Source: Streptomyces sp. NBRC 110035
GTDB taxonomy: Bacteria > Actinomycetota > Actinomycetes > Streptomycetales > Streptomycetaceae
Reading direction: 5' to 3'
NCBI RefSeq assembly: GCF_000829695.1
Contig: NZ_BBNN01000017.1
Span: 248,001 to 312,000 of the forward strand
DNA: 64,000 nt
The number at the start of each line of letters is the position of its first letter. Position 1 is the first letter of the stretch. The notes under the pieces were generated by a model. That model had not been told where the DNA came from. It searched no databases and saw only the letters and a program-made list of their open reading frames with translations. The position numbers were made by a program, and so were the translations under genes. Positions 52,847-62,166 of the stretch are shown here, piece after piece.

Positions 52847-53386
52847 ATGGGCTACTGGGGGTATTTCGTCGTGGGCCGTGACGAGCGGCCGCTCGCCGAA
52901 CGGGACGCGCTGGCCGGCGCGCGGGGCATGACCCTGCGCACGTCGGCGCCGGGCGGATGGCAGGTCTGGGAGTACCCGAGCGGCGACGGCGGCATAGGGA
53001 ACATGAACGACCTCGCCGGGGAAACCGGCGCACCCGCGCTGTTCGGCTACGTGATGGACAGCGACTGCGTGGTGGTGGAGGCGGCCGCACCGGAGAGCGG
53101 CGCCTGGACGACCTGCCTGGCGCGGTCCGCGATGGCCGGCCACCTCGGCGCCCCGGCGGCGGACGGGGGCGAGGGCGCGGCGGGCGTGGTGCAGGGAGGG
53201 CTCACACTGGAGGACTACTTCCTGGAACCCCGTGACGCAGCCGACCGGGCCGTCGCATGGGCCGCCGAGGCCGGACATACCGTGTCCGCGGAGGAACTGG
53301 TCGAGGTGCTGACCGCAGCCCCCGACCCCGTGGCCGAAACCTTGTTCTTCCGGTTGCTCGACCGGCTCGGAGTGGTGCCCCTGTGA
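52847..53386 (+). CDS. Conserved hypothetical protein
   Basis: A 179-residue soluble protein that begins MGYWGYFVVGRDERPLAERD, a start I recall in a family of Streptomyces proteins of unknown function. It has a central GYVMDSDCVVVEAAAPESGA segment and a helical C-terminus. No catalytic motif or membrane segment is visible. ATG 52847 has gggggaa upstream. Confidence 0.75.
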   Translation: MGYWGYFVVGRDERPLAERDALAGARGMTLRTSAPGGWQVWEYPSGDGGIGNMNDLAGETGAPALFGYVMDSDCVVVEAAAPESGAWTTCLARSAMAGHLGAPAADGGEGAAGVVQGGLTLEDYFLEPRDAADRAVAWAAEAGHTVSAEELVEVLTAAPDPVAETLFFRLLDRLGVVPL

Positions 53387-53494
53387 CACTCCCGGGCCGT
53401 CGCACGCAGTAAGGGCAAAGAGCGGCCTCCGTACTGGTGAGGTCCCTGAAGGGTCTTCTCGAAGGCCCGCGAAGACCCGCTGAGGGGGACGTGG

Positions 53495-54064
53495 ATGAGC
53501 CTGGTGGAACTGATCGCGCAGGCCGACGAGCGCGCACTGGCCGCGAGCGGACTGGCTTGTTTGGATCGCTGCGTGCCGTTGCTGGGCGGTGACGACGAGA
53601 CGCTGCGCCCGCTGTGGGGGAGCCTCGCCGAGGACGCCGCCGCCGAGGACTGGGCGGAGCGGCTGGAGCAGACGCGCGGCAAGCTCGCCGCGGCGGACGG
53701 CGCGGACGCCGCGGCGGCGCTCGCGTACCGGATGCTCACCACCGCCCCGGCCGGGAACTCTGCCGCCGCACTGCGGGAGTGGGCGCACGCCTGCTCGGTC
53801 TCCGCGCTGCGGATCCACCGCATCCTGGACGGTGGTGCTCCGGACGAGCACGTGGCGGACGCGATCGAGGCAGCCCGCGGGGGCCGTACGGAGGGTCTGC
53901 CGCTGTCGCCGCTCGGTGCCGCCGAACTGCGCCGCCAGATCGCCGTCCTGAAGGTCCTGGCCGGTCACGGCCCGGCCGGGCTGCGGCGCGCGATGGAGGT
54001 CTCGACGGAGGGCCGGCGCGTCCTCGTCGCGGCCCTGTCCCGCCGCAACCGCAGGGACGGCTGA
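53495..54064 (+). CDS. Hypothetical helical protein
   Basis: A 189-residue, Ala/Glu-rich, probably all-helical soluble protein (AQADERALAASGLACLDRCV ... LREWAHACSVSALRIHRILD). I recognise no domain. ATG 53495 has a gaggggg site. It stands between the 52847 gene and another small gene in the same direction. Confidence 0.7.
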   Translation: MSLVELIAQADERALAASGLACLDRCVPLLGGDDETLRPLWGSLAEDAAAEDWAERLEQTRGKLAAADGADAAAALAYRMLTTAPAGNSAAALREWAHACSVSALRIHRILDGGAPDEHVADAIEAARGGRTEGLPLSPLGAAELRRQIAVLKVLAGHGPAGLRRAMEVSTEGRRVLVAALSRRNRRDG

Positions 54065-54261
54065 CCCGGGCCGCGCCGGAGCCCGGGGCAGAAGTGGCGT
54101 CGTCGTCCGCAGGGCGGCCGCGCGGCTCGCAGAGCCGGCCACCCGCCGAAACGGTGGCGCCTGTGACCGGGATGCGGCGGAGCCGGGCCGGTTCTGCGCC
54201 GGTTGCCCGTGCCCCCGCGCATCCGGGTGACGAAACCACGGGCCCGGGCGCTCTATCGGGT

Positions 54262-54684
54262 GTGACGACTGCGACGACTGGAACTTCTACGACCGCGACG
54301 ACACGGCAGGAGACCCGGCCCTCGGCCGCGGCCAAGCCCGTGCGGTGGGCGGCGGACACCGTGACGGCGATGCGCGAAGGGGCGCGGCTGCGCCTCGACT
54401 ACTCGGCGCGCAGCCTGTGGAGCGTCGACCGCGCCATCGAGGACATACGCGGGGAGGCGGCCCCGTACGCCGCCGTGGAGACGGTGCTGCGCGGGTTCGG
54501 CGCCTACGCCGGTGAGGTGATGGTGCGCCAGGCCGGCGGCGAGTGGGTGGCCTCGGGCGGCGAGTACTGGGTCCGTACTCCCGACGGCCGCTTCTGGGAC
54601 CCCATGGAGGAGGCCCGCCGCTGCTACACGGCCGACGGTTCCCTGCGCCTGCTGTGCCGGGACGCGTCGAGCGGTGACCTCTGA
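54262..54684 (+). CDS. Hypothetical protein, conserved C-terminal region
   Basis: A 140-residue protein. A Thr/Ala-rich N-terminus (TTATTGTSTTATTRQ) precedes a region that looks conserved (EGARLRLDYSARSLWSVDRA and VLRGFGAYAGEVMVRQAG). No domain name is recalled. The start is uncertain: GTG 54262 is the best upstream candidate, but an internal start near residue 35 is possible. It ends 197 bases before the first ECF sigma gene. Confidence 0.65.
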   Translation: MTTATTGTSTTATTRQETRPSAAAKPVRWAADTVTAMREGARLRLDYSARSLWSVDRAIEDIRGEAAPYAAVETVLRGFGAYAGEVMVRQAGGEWVASGGEYWVRTPDGRFWDPMEEARRCYTADGSLRLLCRDASSGDL

Positions 54685-54880
54685 GACGGCGGGCGGCACG
54701 CACGGGCCGCGCAGACGGCCGTGGCGGTCCGCACCGGCGGGTTCGCGGGACGCACGGGGCGGCCGGCGGGCTGTGACACTTTCGTGGCGCCGGACGCTGA
54801 CGACCGTGGGGCCGTGCGGCACGACCCGACGGGGCGCGCCGCACGGCCGCGCCGCGGACCGGTACGGACGAGGACAGTTC

Positions 54881-55489
54881 TTGGGCAAGGGAGGGCGACC
54901 CCGCCGCGCACAGGCGCACGACGGGGAACTGGGCGCGGCCGTCGCGCGGGCCCAGGACGGTGACGAGGCCGCCTTCGCCGTGGCCTACCGGCTCGTGCAG
55001 CCCGCACTGCTCGGCTACGTGCGCGGACTGGTCGGAGACGACGCCGAGGACGTGACCTCCGACGCCTGGCTGGAGGTAGCCCGTGACCTCGGCCGGTTCA
55101 AGGGCGACGGGGCCGGGTTCCGGGGCTGGACGGCGGCCATCGCCCGGCACCGGGCACTGGACCACCTGCGCCGGCAACGGGCGCGGCCACGGCCCTCGAC
55201 GCTGGAACAGGACGTGCTGAACCTCCCCGGCCCGCAGAGCACGCCCGACCAGGCGCTGGAGATTCTCTCCACCGAGCGTGCCCTGGAGCTGGTCGCCGGG
55301 CTGCCCCGGGACCAGGCCGAGGCCGTACTGCTGCGGGTGGTCGTGGGCCTCGACGGCCCCGCCGCCGCCCGCGTCCTCGGCAAGCGGCCGGGCGCGGTAC
55401 GGACGGCCGTGTACCGGGGCCTGAAACGCCTGGCCGCACAGCTGGGCGGCGAGAGTGTGACGGATGCGGCCCCGCGGACGCTGGGGTGA
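54881..55489 (+). CDS. ECF-type RNA polymerase sigma factor
   Basis: A 202-residue sigma factor of the sigma-70 family. Region 2 shows AFAVAYRLVQPALLGYVRGL and DDAEDVTSDAWLEVARDLGR. Region 4 shows GLPRDQAEAVLLRVVVGLDG and RVLGKRPGAVRTAVYRGLKR. TTG 54881 is the only suitable start, with gaggac upstream. It is followed 216 bases later by a membrane protein that may control it, and its nearest relative in the window is the sigma factor at 56949. Confidence 0.9.
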   Translation: MGKGGRPRRAQAHDGELGAAVARAQDGDEAAFAVAYRLVQPALLGYVRGLVGDDAEDVTSDAWLEVARDLGRFKGDGAGFRGWTAAIARHRALDHLRRQRARPRPSTLEQDVLNLPGPQSTPDQALEILSTERALELVAGLPRDQAEAVLLRVVVGLDGPAAARVLGKRPGAVRTAVYRGLKRLAAQLGGESVTDAAPRTLG

Positions 55490-55705
55490 GTCGAAGTAGC
55501 CGGTGACCAGTGACCGGGTCGGCGCGTGACGGCCGACGGAGCCGTCCGTGAAGCGCGTCGGCCCGGTGATCTGAACCGCCCGGACGCGCGGAACGTACGC
55601 GTCGGCCGGGCGGCTGCCGCCGGGCCGGGCCGGGCCGGGTGAGTGGACCGGCCGGGTCGCCCGGATCGAACGGATCGAACGGATCGAGCAGGAACGGAAA
55701 CGGAC

Positions 55706-56605
55706 ATGGGTGAACGGAGGAACGACGGCGGGACGCCCGGCCGTCGGCGTGTGCACCCTGATGAGGGCACGTCGCAGGGCCACCGCACGGCCGGACCGGA
55801 CCGCCCGGGTTCCGGTTCCGCCTCCGCTCGGCATCCTGCCCGTGACGCCGTCACCCCCGACACCGCCGGCCTCGAGGCCCTGCTCGCCGACGCCCTGGTC
55901 CAGGACGTGGTCGACGCCGGGGCCGAGCAGCGGGCGGTGACCGCGTTCCGGGAGGCGCGGGACGCGGCCACGCGTTCCACCCGCACCCGGCGTCGCGACG
56001 ACTGGCGTCCCCGGGGGCGCCTCGGCCGCCTCTCGGTGAAGGCCACCCTCTCCGTCCTGATCGCCGGCCTCGGCCTGGGCGGGGTCGCCGTCGCGGGGAT
56101 CGGTGCGGCCGGGCCGTCGGACGGTTCCCGGGACGGCGGGGGCCGCCCCACGGCACCGGCCGACACCTCCGCGGTGTCCGGGGCCCCGTCCGCCGACCGG
56201 TCCTCCGACACTGATGCCGATGTCGACCCGGACCCCGGCTCCGGCCCCGCCGCCACGGAGAGCGCCCTCCTGCCCCGGGAGACCGGGGCTCACTGCCGCG
56301 CGTACGAGAAGCTCGGGGAACGCGGCAGGGCGCTCGACTCGACCGCCTGGAAGCGGCTCGTCGAGGCGGCGGGCGGCGCGGCGAACATCGACGCGTACTG
56401 CGCCGGGCGGGTCGGTCCGGCGACGGGCGAGGCGGAGCCCGCCGGCACCGGTGCGCCGGAGGCCCGGACCGACGGCGCGGGAGGAACCGGGAGCAGCCCT
56501 TCGAGCGGAGCGGGCAACTCCGGCAACGACACCGGTGGTTCGGGTAACGGCGCGAGCGGGCGTCAGAGCGCGTCCGCCCGGCCGGGCGGCGAGGAGAAGC
56601 CGTAG
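55706..56605 (+). CDS. Sigma-linked membrane protein with two-cysteine outer module
   Basis: A 299-residue protein. A disordered cytoplasmic part and a helical segment (EALLADALVQDVVDAGAEQR) precede one membrane helix (ATLSVLIAGLGLGGVAVAGI) near residues 115-135. Outside, a Ser/Asp/Pro spacer leads to a module with two cysteines (GAHCRAYEKLGERGRALDST ... EAAGGAANIDAYCAG). A Gly/Ser/Asn-rich tail ends the protein. Its place after an ECF gene suggests an anti-sigma or sensor role, but no zinc-type anti-sigma motif is seen. A gatcgaacg tandem repeat (about 55662-55690) lies just before the start. Confidence 0.75.
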   Translation: MGERRNDGGTPGRRRVHPDEGTSQGHRTAGPDRPGSGSASARHPARDAVTPDTAGLEALLADALVQDVVDAGAEQRAVTAFREARDAATRSTRTRRRDDWRPRGRLGRLSVKATLSVLIAGLGLGGVAVAGIGAAGPSDGSRDGGGRPTAPADTSAVSGAPSADRSSDTDADVDPDPGSGPAATESALLPRETGAHCRAYEKLGERGRALDSTAWKRLVEAAGGAANIDAYCAGRVGPATGEAEPAGTGAPEARTDGAGGTGSSPSSGAGNSGNDTGGSGNGASGRQSASARPGGEEKP

Positions 56606-56948
56606 ACCACGGCTGCCGAGGCAACGGCCGAGGCCGCCACCCCCCACAGGAGAGGCCCCGGCCGTCGCGCGGCACGGACCGCGCGGCGGTCCGTAACTCC
56701 TCCAGCGCCATGCGTGCGTTTTCTGTCACACCGCCCGGTCACAGCTTTGTTGAATCACGCACGGAAACATGGACGGACATGGACGGGGAGAGGTTTGAGG
56801 TCGTAACGTGCCTTTCGCGCCAGGCTGCGACGGAAACATGACCACGATCCGCTCGCGGCCGGAGACCGCAACCATCAAGTGAGGGACCACGACGGCGAGA
56901 ACCCGGTCCGCGAGAGCGGCGCCGGCTGAGGCGCAAAGAGGGTGCGCG
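56606..56948. other. Intergenic region before the second ECF gene
   Basis: No gene supported over about 340 bases. The element acggaaacatg occurs twice (56761-56771 and 56830-56840) with ggacatggacgg in between. These direct repeats may be sigma or activator recognition sites for the downstream pair. Confidence 0.4.
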
Positions 56949-57623
56949 GTGCTGGGGGACGACGCGGAGCTGACGGCCGCGGTGGGGGCGGCACAGGACG
57001 GGGACGAGACCGCGTTCCGGACGGTGTACCGGGCCGTGCACCCACGGCTGCTGGGGTACGTACGCACGCTGGTCGGTGAGCTCGACGCCGAGGACGTGAC
57101 GTCCGAGGCGTGGCTGCAGATCGCCCGGGACCTGCAGCGGTTCAGCGGTGACGCGGACCGGTTCCGCGGCTGGGCCGCCCGGATCGCCCGCAACCGTGCC
57201 CTCGACCACATCCGCATGCGGGGGCGCCGCCCCGCGATCGGCGGCGACGAGGGCGAGCTGAACGGGCGGCCCGCCGAGTCCGACACCGCCGACCAGGCCA
57301 TTGAGGCGATGGCCACCGACGGCGCCTTCGCCCTCATCTCCCGGCTGCCGCAGGACCAGGCCGAGGCCGTCGTCCTGCGGGTGGTCGTGGGCCTCGACGC
57401 GAAGACCGCCGCCGCCGCACTGGGCAAACGGCCGGGCGCCGTGCGCACGGCCGCGCACCGGGGGCTGAGGCGGCTGGCTGAGATACTCGACGGCGATCCG
57501 GAGGCGTATCCGGAATCCGCGGGGGTGCTCGACGCCCTCCCGCCCCCGAGAGAACCACGCAGCCCTGCGGTGACGTCCGCGAGTGTGACGCATGTGCGAG
57601 CGCGGACGCAGAAGGACATGTGA
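56949..57623 (+). CDS. ECF-type RNA polymerase sigma factor
   Basis: A 224-residue sigma factor with region 2 (AFRTVYRAVHPRLLGYVRTL and DAEDVTSEAWLQIARDLQRF). Region 4 has RLPQDQAEAVVLRVVVGLDA and GAVRTAAHRGLRRLAE. It is clearly a paralogue of the sigma factor at 54881, with the two sharing long runs. A C-terminal extension of about 40 residues (LPPPREPRSPAVTSAS) is specific to this copy. GTG 56949 is used. Its stop overlaps the next ATG (TGATG). Confidence 0.9.
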   Translation: MLGDDAELTAAVGAAQDGDETAFRTVYRAVHPRLLGYVRTLVGELDAEDVTSEAWLQIARDLQRFSGDADRFRGWAARIARNRALDHIRMRGRRPAIGGDEGELNGRPAESDTADQAIEAMATDGAFALISRLPQDQAEAVVLRVVVGLDAKTAAAALGKRPGAVRTAAHRGLRRLAEILDGDPEAYPESAGVLDALPPPREPRSPAVTSASVTHVRARTQKDM

Positions 57624-58648
57624 TGGCCGACGAGCAGCACAGGTGGCTGGACCGCGAAACGGCGGAGCGACTGCTGGGCGGAGAGTCACCCGAAGCTGTC
57701 GACCCGGTCGGCCGGGAACAGGCCGAACGGCTCGCGCGCGTCCTCGGTGCCCTGTCCGCCCCACCCCCGCCGGCCGGCGGGGAACTCCCCGGTGAGGCCG
57801 CCGCACTGGCCGTTTTCCGCACGGTCCGCGAGGAGCGGGCGGAACAGGCCGCGCAGGACACCGACGGGGGACTGGTCGGCATCGCTGTCCCGCCCGCGGG
57901 CCGTCCCGGGGCCGAGCGCGGACCCTGCTGGGCGCGCCCGGCGCGCTTCGGGCTGGCCGCCGCGCTGACCGTGGGCATGGTCGGCGGTGCCGCGGTCCTG
58001 GCCGGTACCGGGGTCCTGCCGGCACCGTCCGGAGTCTCCGGCCCCGCCGCCACGGCCACGGCCACCACCTCACCCGAACGCCCCCTGCCGCCGAGGTCGG
58101 AGAGGGACGCGCCGGGCGGCGCCAGGCCCGGGGACGGCGATCCGGACAAGCCGTCCGGGGACGCCGACGGTGGTACCGGACAGCAGGACGGACCGGGCAC
58201 CGGCGTCGACGAGGACGGCGGCGTGACGGAGCCCGGTATGAAGACCGACGATCCCGCGGCCGGGAACGGCCGCGGGAAACAGATCGCCTCGGCCTGCCGT
58301 GCCTTGCGTGACGGCCGCAAGCTCCCGGGCAGCCGCAAGCGCCTGCTGGAGGACGCGGCGGGCGGCTTTGTCCATGTCGGGCCGTACTGCGAGAACGTCC
58401 TGGCCGCCCACGGCGCCGGAGCCGACACGGGCACCGGCGCCGGCCCCGACTCCGGTTCCGGCTCCACGGCGAAGAGTGACGGGGGCGGCGACACCGGCAC
58501 CGGCGACGGCGGCACCGAGGGCGCGGCGAACGGCGACAACGGGAACGGGAAGGGCAACGCGACCGGCAACGCCGATGCCGACGGGAACGCCAACGGTGAC
58601 GAGGGCAGGGGCGGAAAGAACGGCAAGGGCGCCGAAACATCCGGCTGA
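57623..58648 (+). CDS. Sigma-linked membrane protein, paralogue of the 55706 product
   Basis: A 341-residue protein. The N-terminal cytoplasmic half begins MADEQHRWLDRETAERLLGG and contains a helical part. One membrane helix (FGLAAALTVGMVGGAAVLAG) is followed by a Pro/Asp/Gly-rich spacer. A two-cysteine module (IASACRALRDGRKLPGSRKR ... EDAAGGFVHVGPYCENVL) matches the outer module of the 55706 product. A long Gly/Asn/Asp tail ends the protein. It is translationally coupled to the sigma factor; TGATG overlap makes a sigma/regulator relation likely. Confidence 0.8.
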   Translation: MADEQHRWLDRETAERLLGGESPEAVDPVGREQAERLARVLGALSAPPPPAGGELPGEAAALAVFRTVREERAEQAAQDTDGGLVGIAVPPAGRPGAERGPCWARPARFGLAAALTVGMVGGAAVLAGTGVLPAPSGVSGPAATATATTSPERPLPPRSERDAPGGARPGDGDPDKPSGDADGGTGQQDGPGTGVDEDGGVTEPGMKTDDPAAGNGRGKQIASACRALRDGRKLPGSRKRLLEDAAGGFVHVGPYCENVLAAHGAGADTGTGAGPDSGSGSTAKSDGGGDTGTGDGGTEGAANGDNGNGKGNATGNADADGNANGDEGRGGKNGKGAETSG

Positions 58649-58791
58649 CCTGCGGCTTTACGGGCGTTCGGGAGGTCCGCGTCGCCAGGTGTGACGTTTT
58701 CGGCCACCGGGGCGCAGTACTGGGTGAGCCGACTGGTCATCGGCTTCTGCACGGAGCCGGGGTTCCCCCCGTACCTGCGGCCCGTGCACTC

Positions 58792-58830
58792 GGCGCGGGC
58801 GGGACACGTTCCCCCGGTCCCGCCCGCGCC
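58792..58830. terminator. Terminator between the convergent sigma-linked and L,D-transpeptidase genes
   Basis: A perfect 14-bp stem (58792-58805 with 58817-58830) with an 11-nt loop, located between a plus-strand stop at 58648 and a minus-strand stop at 58879. Confidence 0.8.
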
Positions 58831-58878
58831 CTTCCCCCGTCACCCCTCTGATGCCGCCGGCTGTCCGCGCGGCGCGGC

Positions 58879-59979
58879 TCACCAGTGGACGACGACCTTG
58901 TCGCCGTTGCGCACCTGCTCGTACAGCCCGGCGATGGCCGCCTCGTCCCGCACGTTGACGCAGCCGTGCGAGGACCCGGCGTAGCCCCGCGCGGCGAAGT
59001 CGGCCGAGAAGTGCACGGCCTGGCCGCCGCTGAAGAACATGGCGTACGGCATCGGTGAGTCGTAGAGCGTGGACACGTGGTCGCGGGACTTCCAGTAGAC
59101 CTCGAAGACACCGTCGCGCGTCGGTGTGGGCTCGGAGCCGAAGCGGACGGGCAGCGTCGTCAGGGTCCGCCCGTCGATCATCCAGCGCAGGGTACGGCTG
59201 GACTTGCTGATGCACAGCACGCGTCCCGTCCGGCAGCGCGCGTCGGGAGCGGCGGCGGGCTGGCCGCCCATCAGGTACAGCTCCCAGCGGCCCGGCTCGC
59301 GCGTCATGCCGAGCAGCCGCTGCCAGGTGACGGTGTCGGTCCGCCCGGTCCGCGGCAGCCCCCGCTTGCCCTGGAACCCCTCGACGGCCTCCCGCGTGGC
59401 ACCGTCGTACGTCCCGGTGGGCCCGTCGAACAGCCAGGCGACCTGACGCAGCCGCGCCTGGAGCTCGCGGATGTCACGCCCCGAGTCGCCGGGGGCCCAC
59501 AGCACCCGGGCCGGCGGCCGGGCAGGCACGCTCTCCGGCCGGTCACCGGCGCCGGAACCCCCGCCGCCGTCGTCGTCGGCCGCGGACCCGGAACCGCTGC
59601 CGGAACCCCCGCCGTCGTCGTCGGCCTCGGAACCGCTGCCGGAACCCCCGCCGTCGTCGTCGGCCTCGGACCCGGAACCGCTGCCGGAACCGGAACCGGA
59701 CCCGGACCCGTCGTCGGACCCGGACCCGTCGTCGGACCCGGAACCGGAGGGCGGCCGGTACACCGACGGCGTGCCGCTCGGCAGTTCGATGCGCACAGGT
59801 GACCGCCCGTTGCCGTCCGCGTCGACGGGCTGCACGGTGCAGCCCACCGCGCCCCCGGCCAGCGCGGCCAGCGCCACGCCCGCGGCGACGGCCCTCGCCG
59901 CCGCACCCGTGCCCGGCCGCGGCCGGGTCCCCGCCGACGCCCGCGCCCTCGTCCTCGTCCTCGTGCCCGTAGTACGCAC
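58879..59979 (-). CDS. L,D-transpeptidase (YkuD) with peptidoglycan-binding domain
   Basis: A 366-residue secreted enzyme that cross-links peptidoglycan 3-3. It has a basic N-terminus, a signal helix with a lipobox-like GGAVGC (Cys47), and a repeat-rich Gly/Ser/Asp linker (EADDDGGGSGSGS repeats; DNA about 59566-59700). A peptidoglycan-binding domain follows (DIRELQARLRQVAWLFDGPT). The YkuD domain has the catalytic HFSADFAARGYAGSSHGCVN. GTG 59979 has gcgaggggg upstream. It may be membrane-tethered by lipidation. Confidence 0.92.
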   Translation of the reverse strand: MRTTGTRTRTRARASAGTRPRPGTGAAARAVAAGVALAALAGGAVGCTVQPVDADGNGRSPVRIELPSGTPSVYRPPSGSGSDDGSGSDDGSGSGSGSGSGSGSEADDDGGGSGSGSEADDDGGGSGSGSGSAADDDGGGGSGAGDRPESVPARPPARVLWAPGDSGRDIRELQARLRQVAWLFDGPTGTYDGATREAVEGFQGKRGLPRTGRTDTVTWQRLLGMTREPGRWELYLMGGQPAAAPDARCRTGRVLCISKSSRTLRWMIDGRTLTTLPVRFGSEPTPTRDGVFEVYWKSRDHVSTLYDSPMPYAMFFSGGQAVHFSADFAARGYAGSSHGCVNVRDEAAIAGLYEQVRNGDKVVVHW

Positions 59980-60305
59980 GCGAGCCCCCTCGCCTCACCG
60001 GCCCCTGCGGGCCGTCACCCGAGATGCTCCCCGACGTGACCACTCCCGAACCAGGGGGCATGGTGGTCAGTGACAGGCGGACGGCGGCGGAGGCGAGCGC
60101 TGTGAGCGGGGTCCCACCGACCCTGTGAGGAAGGTCCCAGCGTGCGCCCCTGCACCGGGTCGCACCCCCACGACTACAGTCCGTCGAGGGGCCGGGTCCG
60201 TACCGGCGGGCAGTCGGTCGGTACGGGTGAGCACCTGACGGGCACCTGACCTGACGTGAACGGGCAAGCAGCCGAGCAGCGCTGCTCAGCGGGAGGCATC
60301 ACACC
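59980..60305. other. Intergenic region before the mutase gene
   Basis: No gene supported across 326 bases. A short direct repeat gcacctgac (60232-60250) lies about 60 bases before the mutase start and could be part of its control region. The divergent gene's promoter should lie on the left side. Confidence 0.4.
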
Positions 60306-61904
60306 ATGGCACGCGAGTCGGGCAGTGCCCGATCCACCGAGAGCGGACTGCCCATCGAACCGGTCTACGGGCCGGAGTCCCTCGAGGGCTGGGACCCGGC
60401 CGAGCAGTTGGGCGAGCCGGGGAAGTTCCCGTTCACCCGGGGCGTGTACCCGACGATGTACACGGGCCGGCCGTGGACGATGCGCCAGTACGCCGGGTTC
60501 GGCACGGCGAGCGAGTCCAACGCCCGCTACAAGCAGCTGATCGCCAACGGCACGATGGGCCTGTCGGTCGCCTTCGACCTGCCCACCCAGATGGGCCACG
60601 ACTCCGACGCCCCGATCGCCTCGGGCGAGGTCGGCAAGGTGGGCGTGGCCATCGACTCGATCGACGACATGCGGGTGCTGTTCGGCGGGATCCCGCTGGA
60701 CAAGGTCTCGACGTCGATGACGATCAACGCCCCGGCCTCCCTGTTGCTGCTGCTGTACCAACTCGTCGCCGAGGAACAGGGCGTCAGCGCCGACCGGTTG
60801 ACGGGCACGATCCAGAACGACGTGCTCAAGGAGTACATCGCGCGCGGGACGTACATCTTCCCGCCCAAGCCGTCCCTGCGCCTGATCGCGGACATCTTCA
60901 AGTACTGCCGGGCCGAGATCCCGAAGTGGAACACGATCTCGATCTCCGGCTACCACATGGCCGAGGCCGGCGCGTCCCCGGCGCAGGAGATCGCCTTCAC
61001 CCTCGCCGACGGCATCGAGTACGTGCGGACCGCGGTCGCGGCCGGCATGGACGTCGACGACTTCGCCCCCCGCCTGTCGTTCTTCTTCGTCGCCCGCACG
61101 ACGATCCTGGAGGAGGTCGCCAAGTTCCGCGCGGCCCGCCGGATCTGGGCCCGGGTGATGAGGGAGGAGTTCGGGGCGGAGAACCCCAAGTCGCTGATGC
61201 TGCGCTTCCACACGCAGACGGCCGGCGTGCAGCTGACCGCCCAGCAGCCCGAGGTGAACCTGGTGCGCGTCGCCGTCCAGGGCCTGGCCGCCGTCCTGGG
61301 CGGCACCCAGTCCCTGCACACCAACTCCTTCGACGAGGCCATCGCGCTGCCCACCGACAAGAGCGCCCGCCTGGCCCTGCGCACCCAGCAGGTCCTCGCC
61401 TACGAGACGGACGTGACCGCGACCGTCGACCCGTTCGCCGGCTCCTACGTCGTCGAGAGGATGACCGACGAGGTGGAGGCCGCGGCACGGGAACTGATGG
61501 ACAAGGTCGAGGATCTCGGCGGCGCGGTCAACGCCATCGAACACGGCTTCCAGAAGAGCGAGATCGAACGCTCCGCCTACCGCATCGCCCAGGAGACCGA
61601 CTCGGGTGAACGCGTCGTGGTCGGTGTCAACCGCTACCAGCTCGAGACCGAGGAACCCTACGAGCCCCTCCGCGTCGACCCGGCCATCGAGGCCCAGCAG
61701 GCCCAACGCCTGGCCGCACTCCGCGCGGAGCGCGACCAGCGGGCCGTCGACAACGCCCTGACCGCCCTGAAGAAGGCCGCCGAGGGCGAGGACAACGTCC
61801 TCTACCCCATGAAGGACGCCCTGCGCGCCCGCGCCACCGTCGGCGAGGTCTGCAACGCACTGCGCGAGGTCTGGGGGACGTACGTGCCTTCGGACGCCTT
61901 CTGA
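60306..61904 (+). CDS. Acyl-CoA mutase large subunit (methylmalonyl-CoA mutase type)
   Basis: A 532-residue MCM-alpha domain protein. It has [20 protein letters not shown], the barrel motif [16 protein letters not shown] and the substrate/radical region [31 protein letters not shown] and [17 protein letters not shown] are also seen. The Tyr (VYPTMY) and Arg (PSLRLI) positions recalled as typical of methylmalonyl-CoA enzymes, not isobutyryl-CoA ones, are present. No B12-binding domain is attached and none is encoded next to it, so it needs a separate small subunit. Its product would be succinyl-CoA, substrate of the SucCD enzyme. ATG 60306 has gggagg upstream. Confidence 0.88.
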   Translation: MARESGSARSTESGLPIEPVYGPESLEGWDPAEQLGEPGKFPFTRGVYPTMYTGRPWTMRQYAGFGTASESNARYKQLIANGTMGLSVAFDLPTQMGHDSDAPIASGEVGKVGVAIDSIDDMRVLFGGIPLDKVSTSMTINAPASLLLLLYQLVAEEQGVSADRLTGTIQNDVLKEYIARGTYIFPPKPSLRLIADIFKYCRAEIPKWNTISISGYHMAEAGASPAQEIAFTLADGIEYVRTAVAAGMDVDDFAPRLSFFFVARTTILEEVAKFRAARRIWARVMREEFGAENPKSLMLRFHTQTAGVQLTAQQPEVNLVRVAVQGLAAVLGGTQSLHTNSFDEAIALPTDKSARLALRTQQVLAYETDVTATVDPFAGSYVVERMTDEVEAAARELMDKVEDLGGAVNAIEHGFQKSEIERSAYRIAQETDSGERVVVGVNRYQLETEEPYEPLRVDPAIEAQQAQRLAALRAERDQRAVDNALTALKKAAEGEDNVLYPMKDALRARATVGEVCNALREVWGTYVPSDAF

Positions 61905-61905
61905 C

Positions 61906-62112
61906 ATGGTCGGGGCTTACGCCGAGGCGGGCATTCCGGTCCACCTCGTCGCGGATCGTCACCACGACCAGGTCCTGCTCCACACCGACCCGGAGGACGG
62001 CACGTGTCCCGACCCCCGGCACGTCGAGCGGGGCCGGTCCGTCCCCGCCCCGGGGTCCGTGGGGACCACCCTCGACCTGTCCGTCGCCATCCTCCTGGAC
62101 GGCGACGACTGA
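61906..62112 (+). pseudogene. C-terminal fragment of a Uma2-like (DUF820) gene
   Basis: A 68-codon frame starting 1 base after the mutase stop reads VGAYAEAGIPVHLVADRHHD, then HTDPEDG, and ends GTTLDLSVAILLDGDD. It matches the end of Uma2 family proteins (EAGIPVYLLVDRxxxxxxxxTDPxxG). The nuclease-fold catalytic residues would be further upstream and are absent. It may still be translated by reinitiation, but as a fragment only. Confidence 0.6.
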
Positions 62113-62166
62113 CCGACCCCCGTACAGTCGAGCCGGAGTGCCGCACCCCTGTGCGACACTCCCTCC

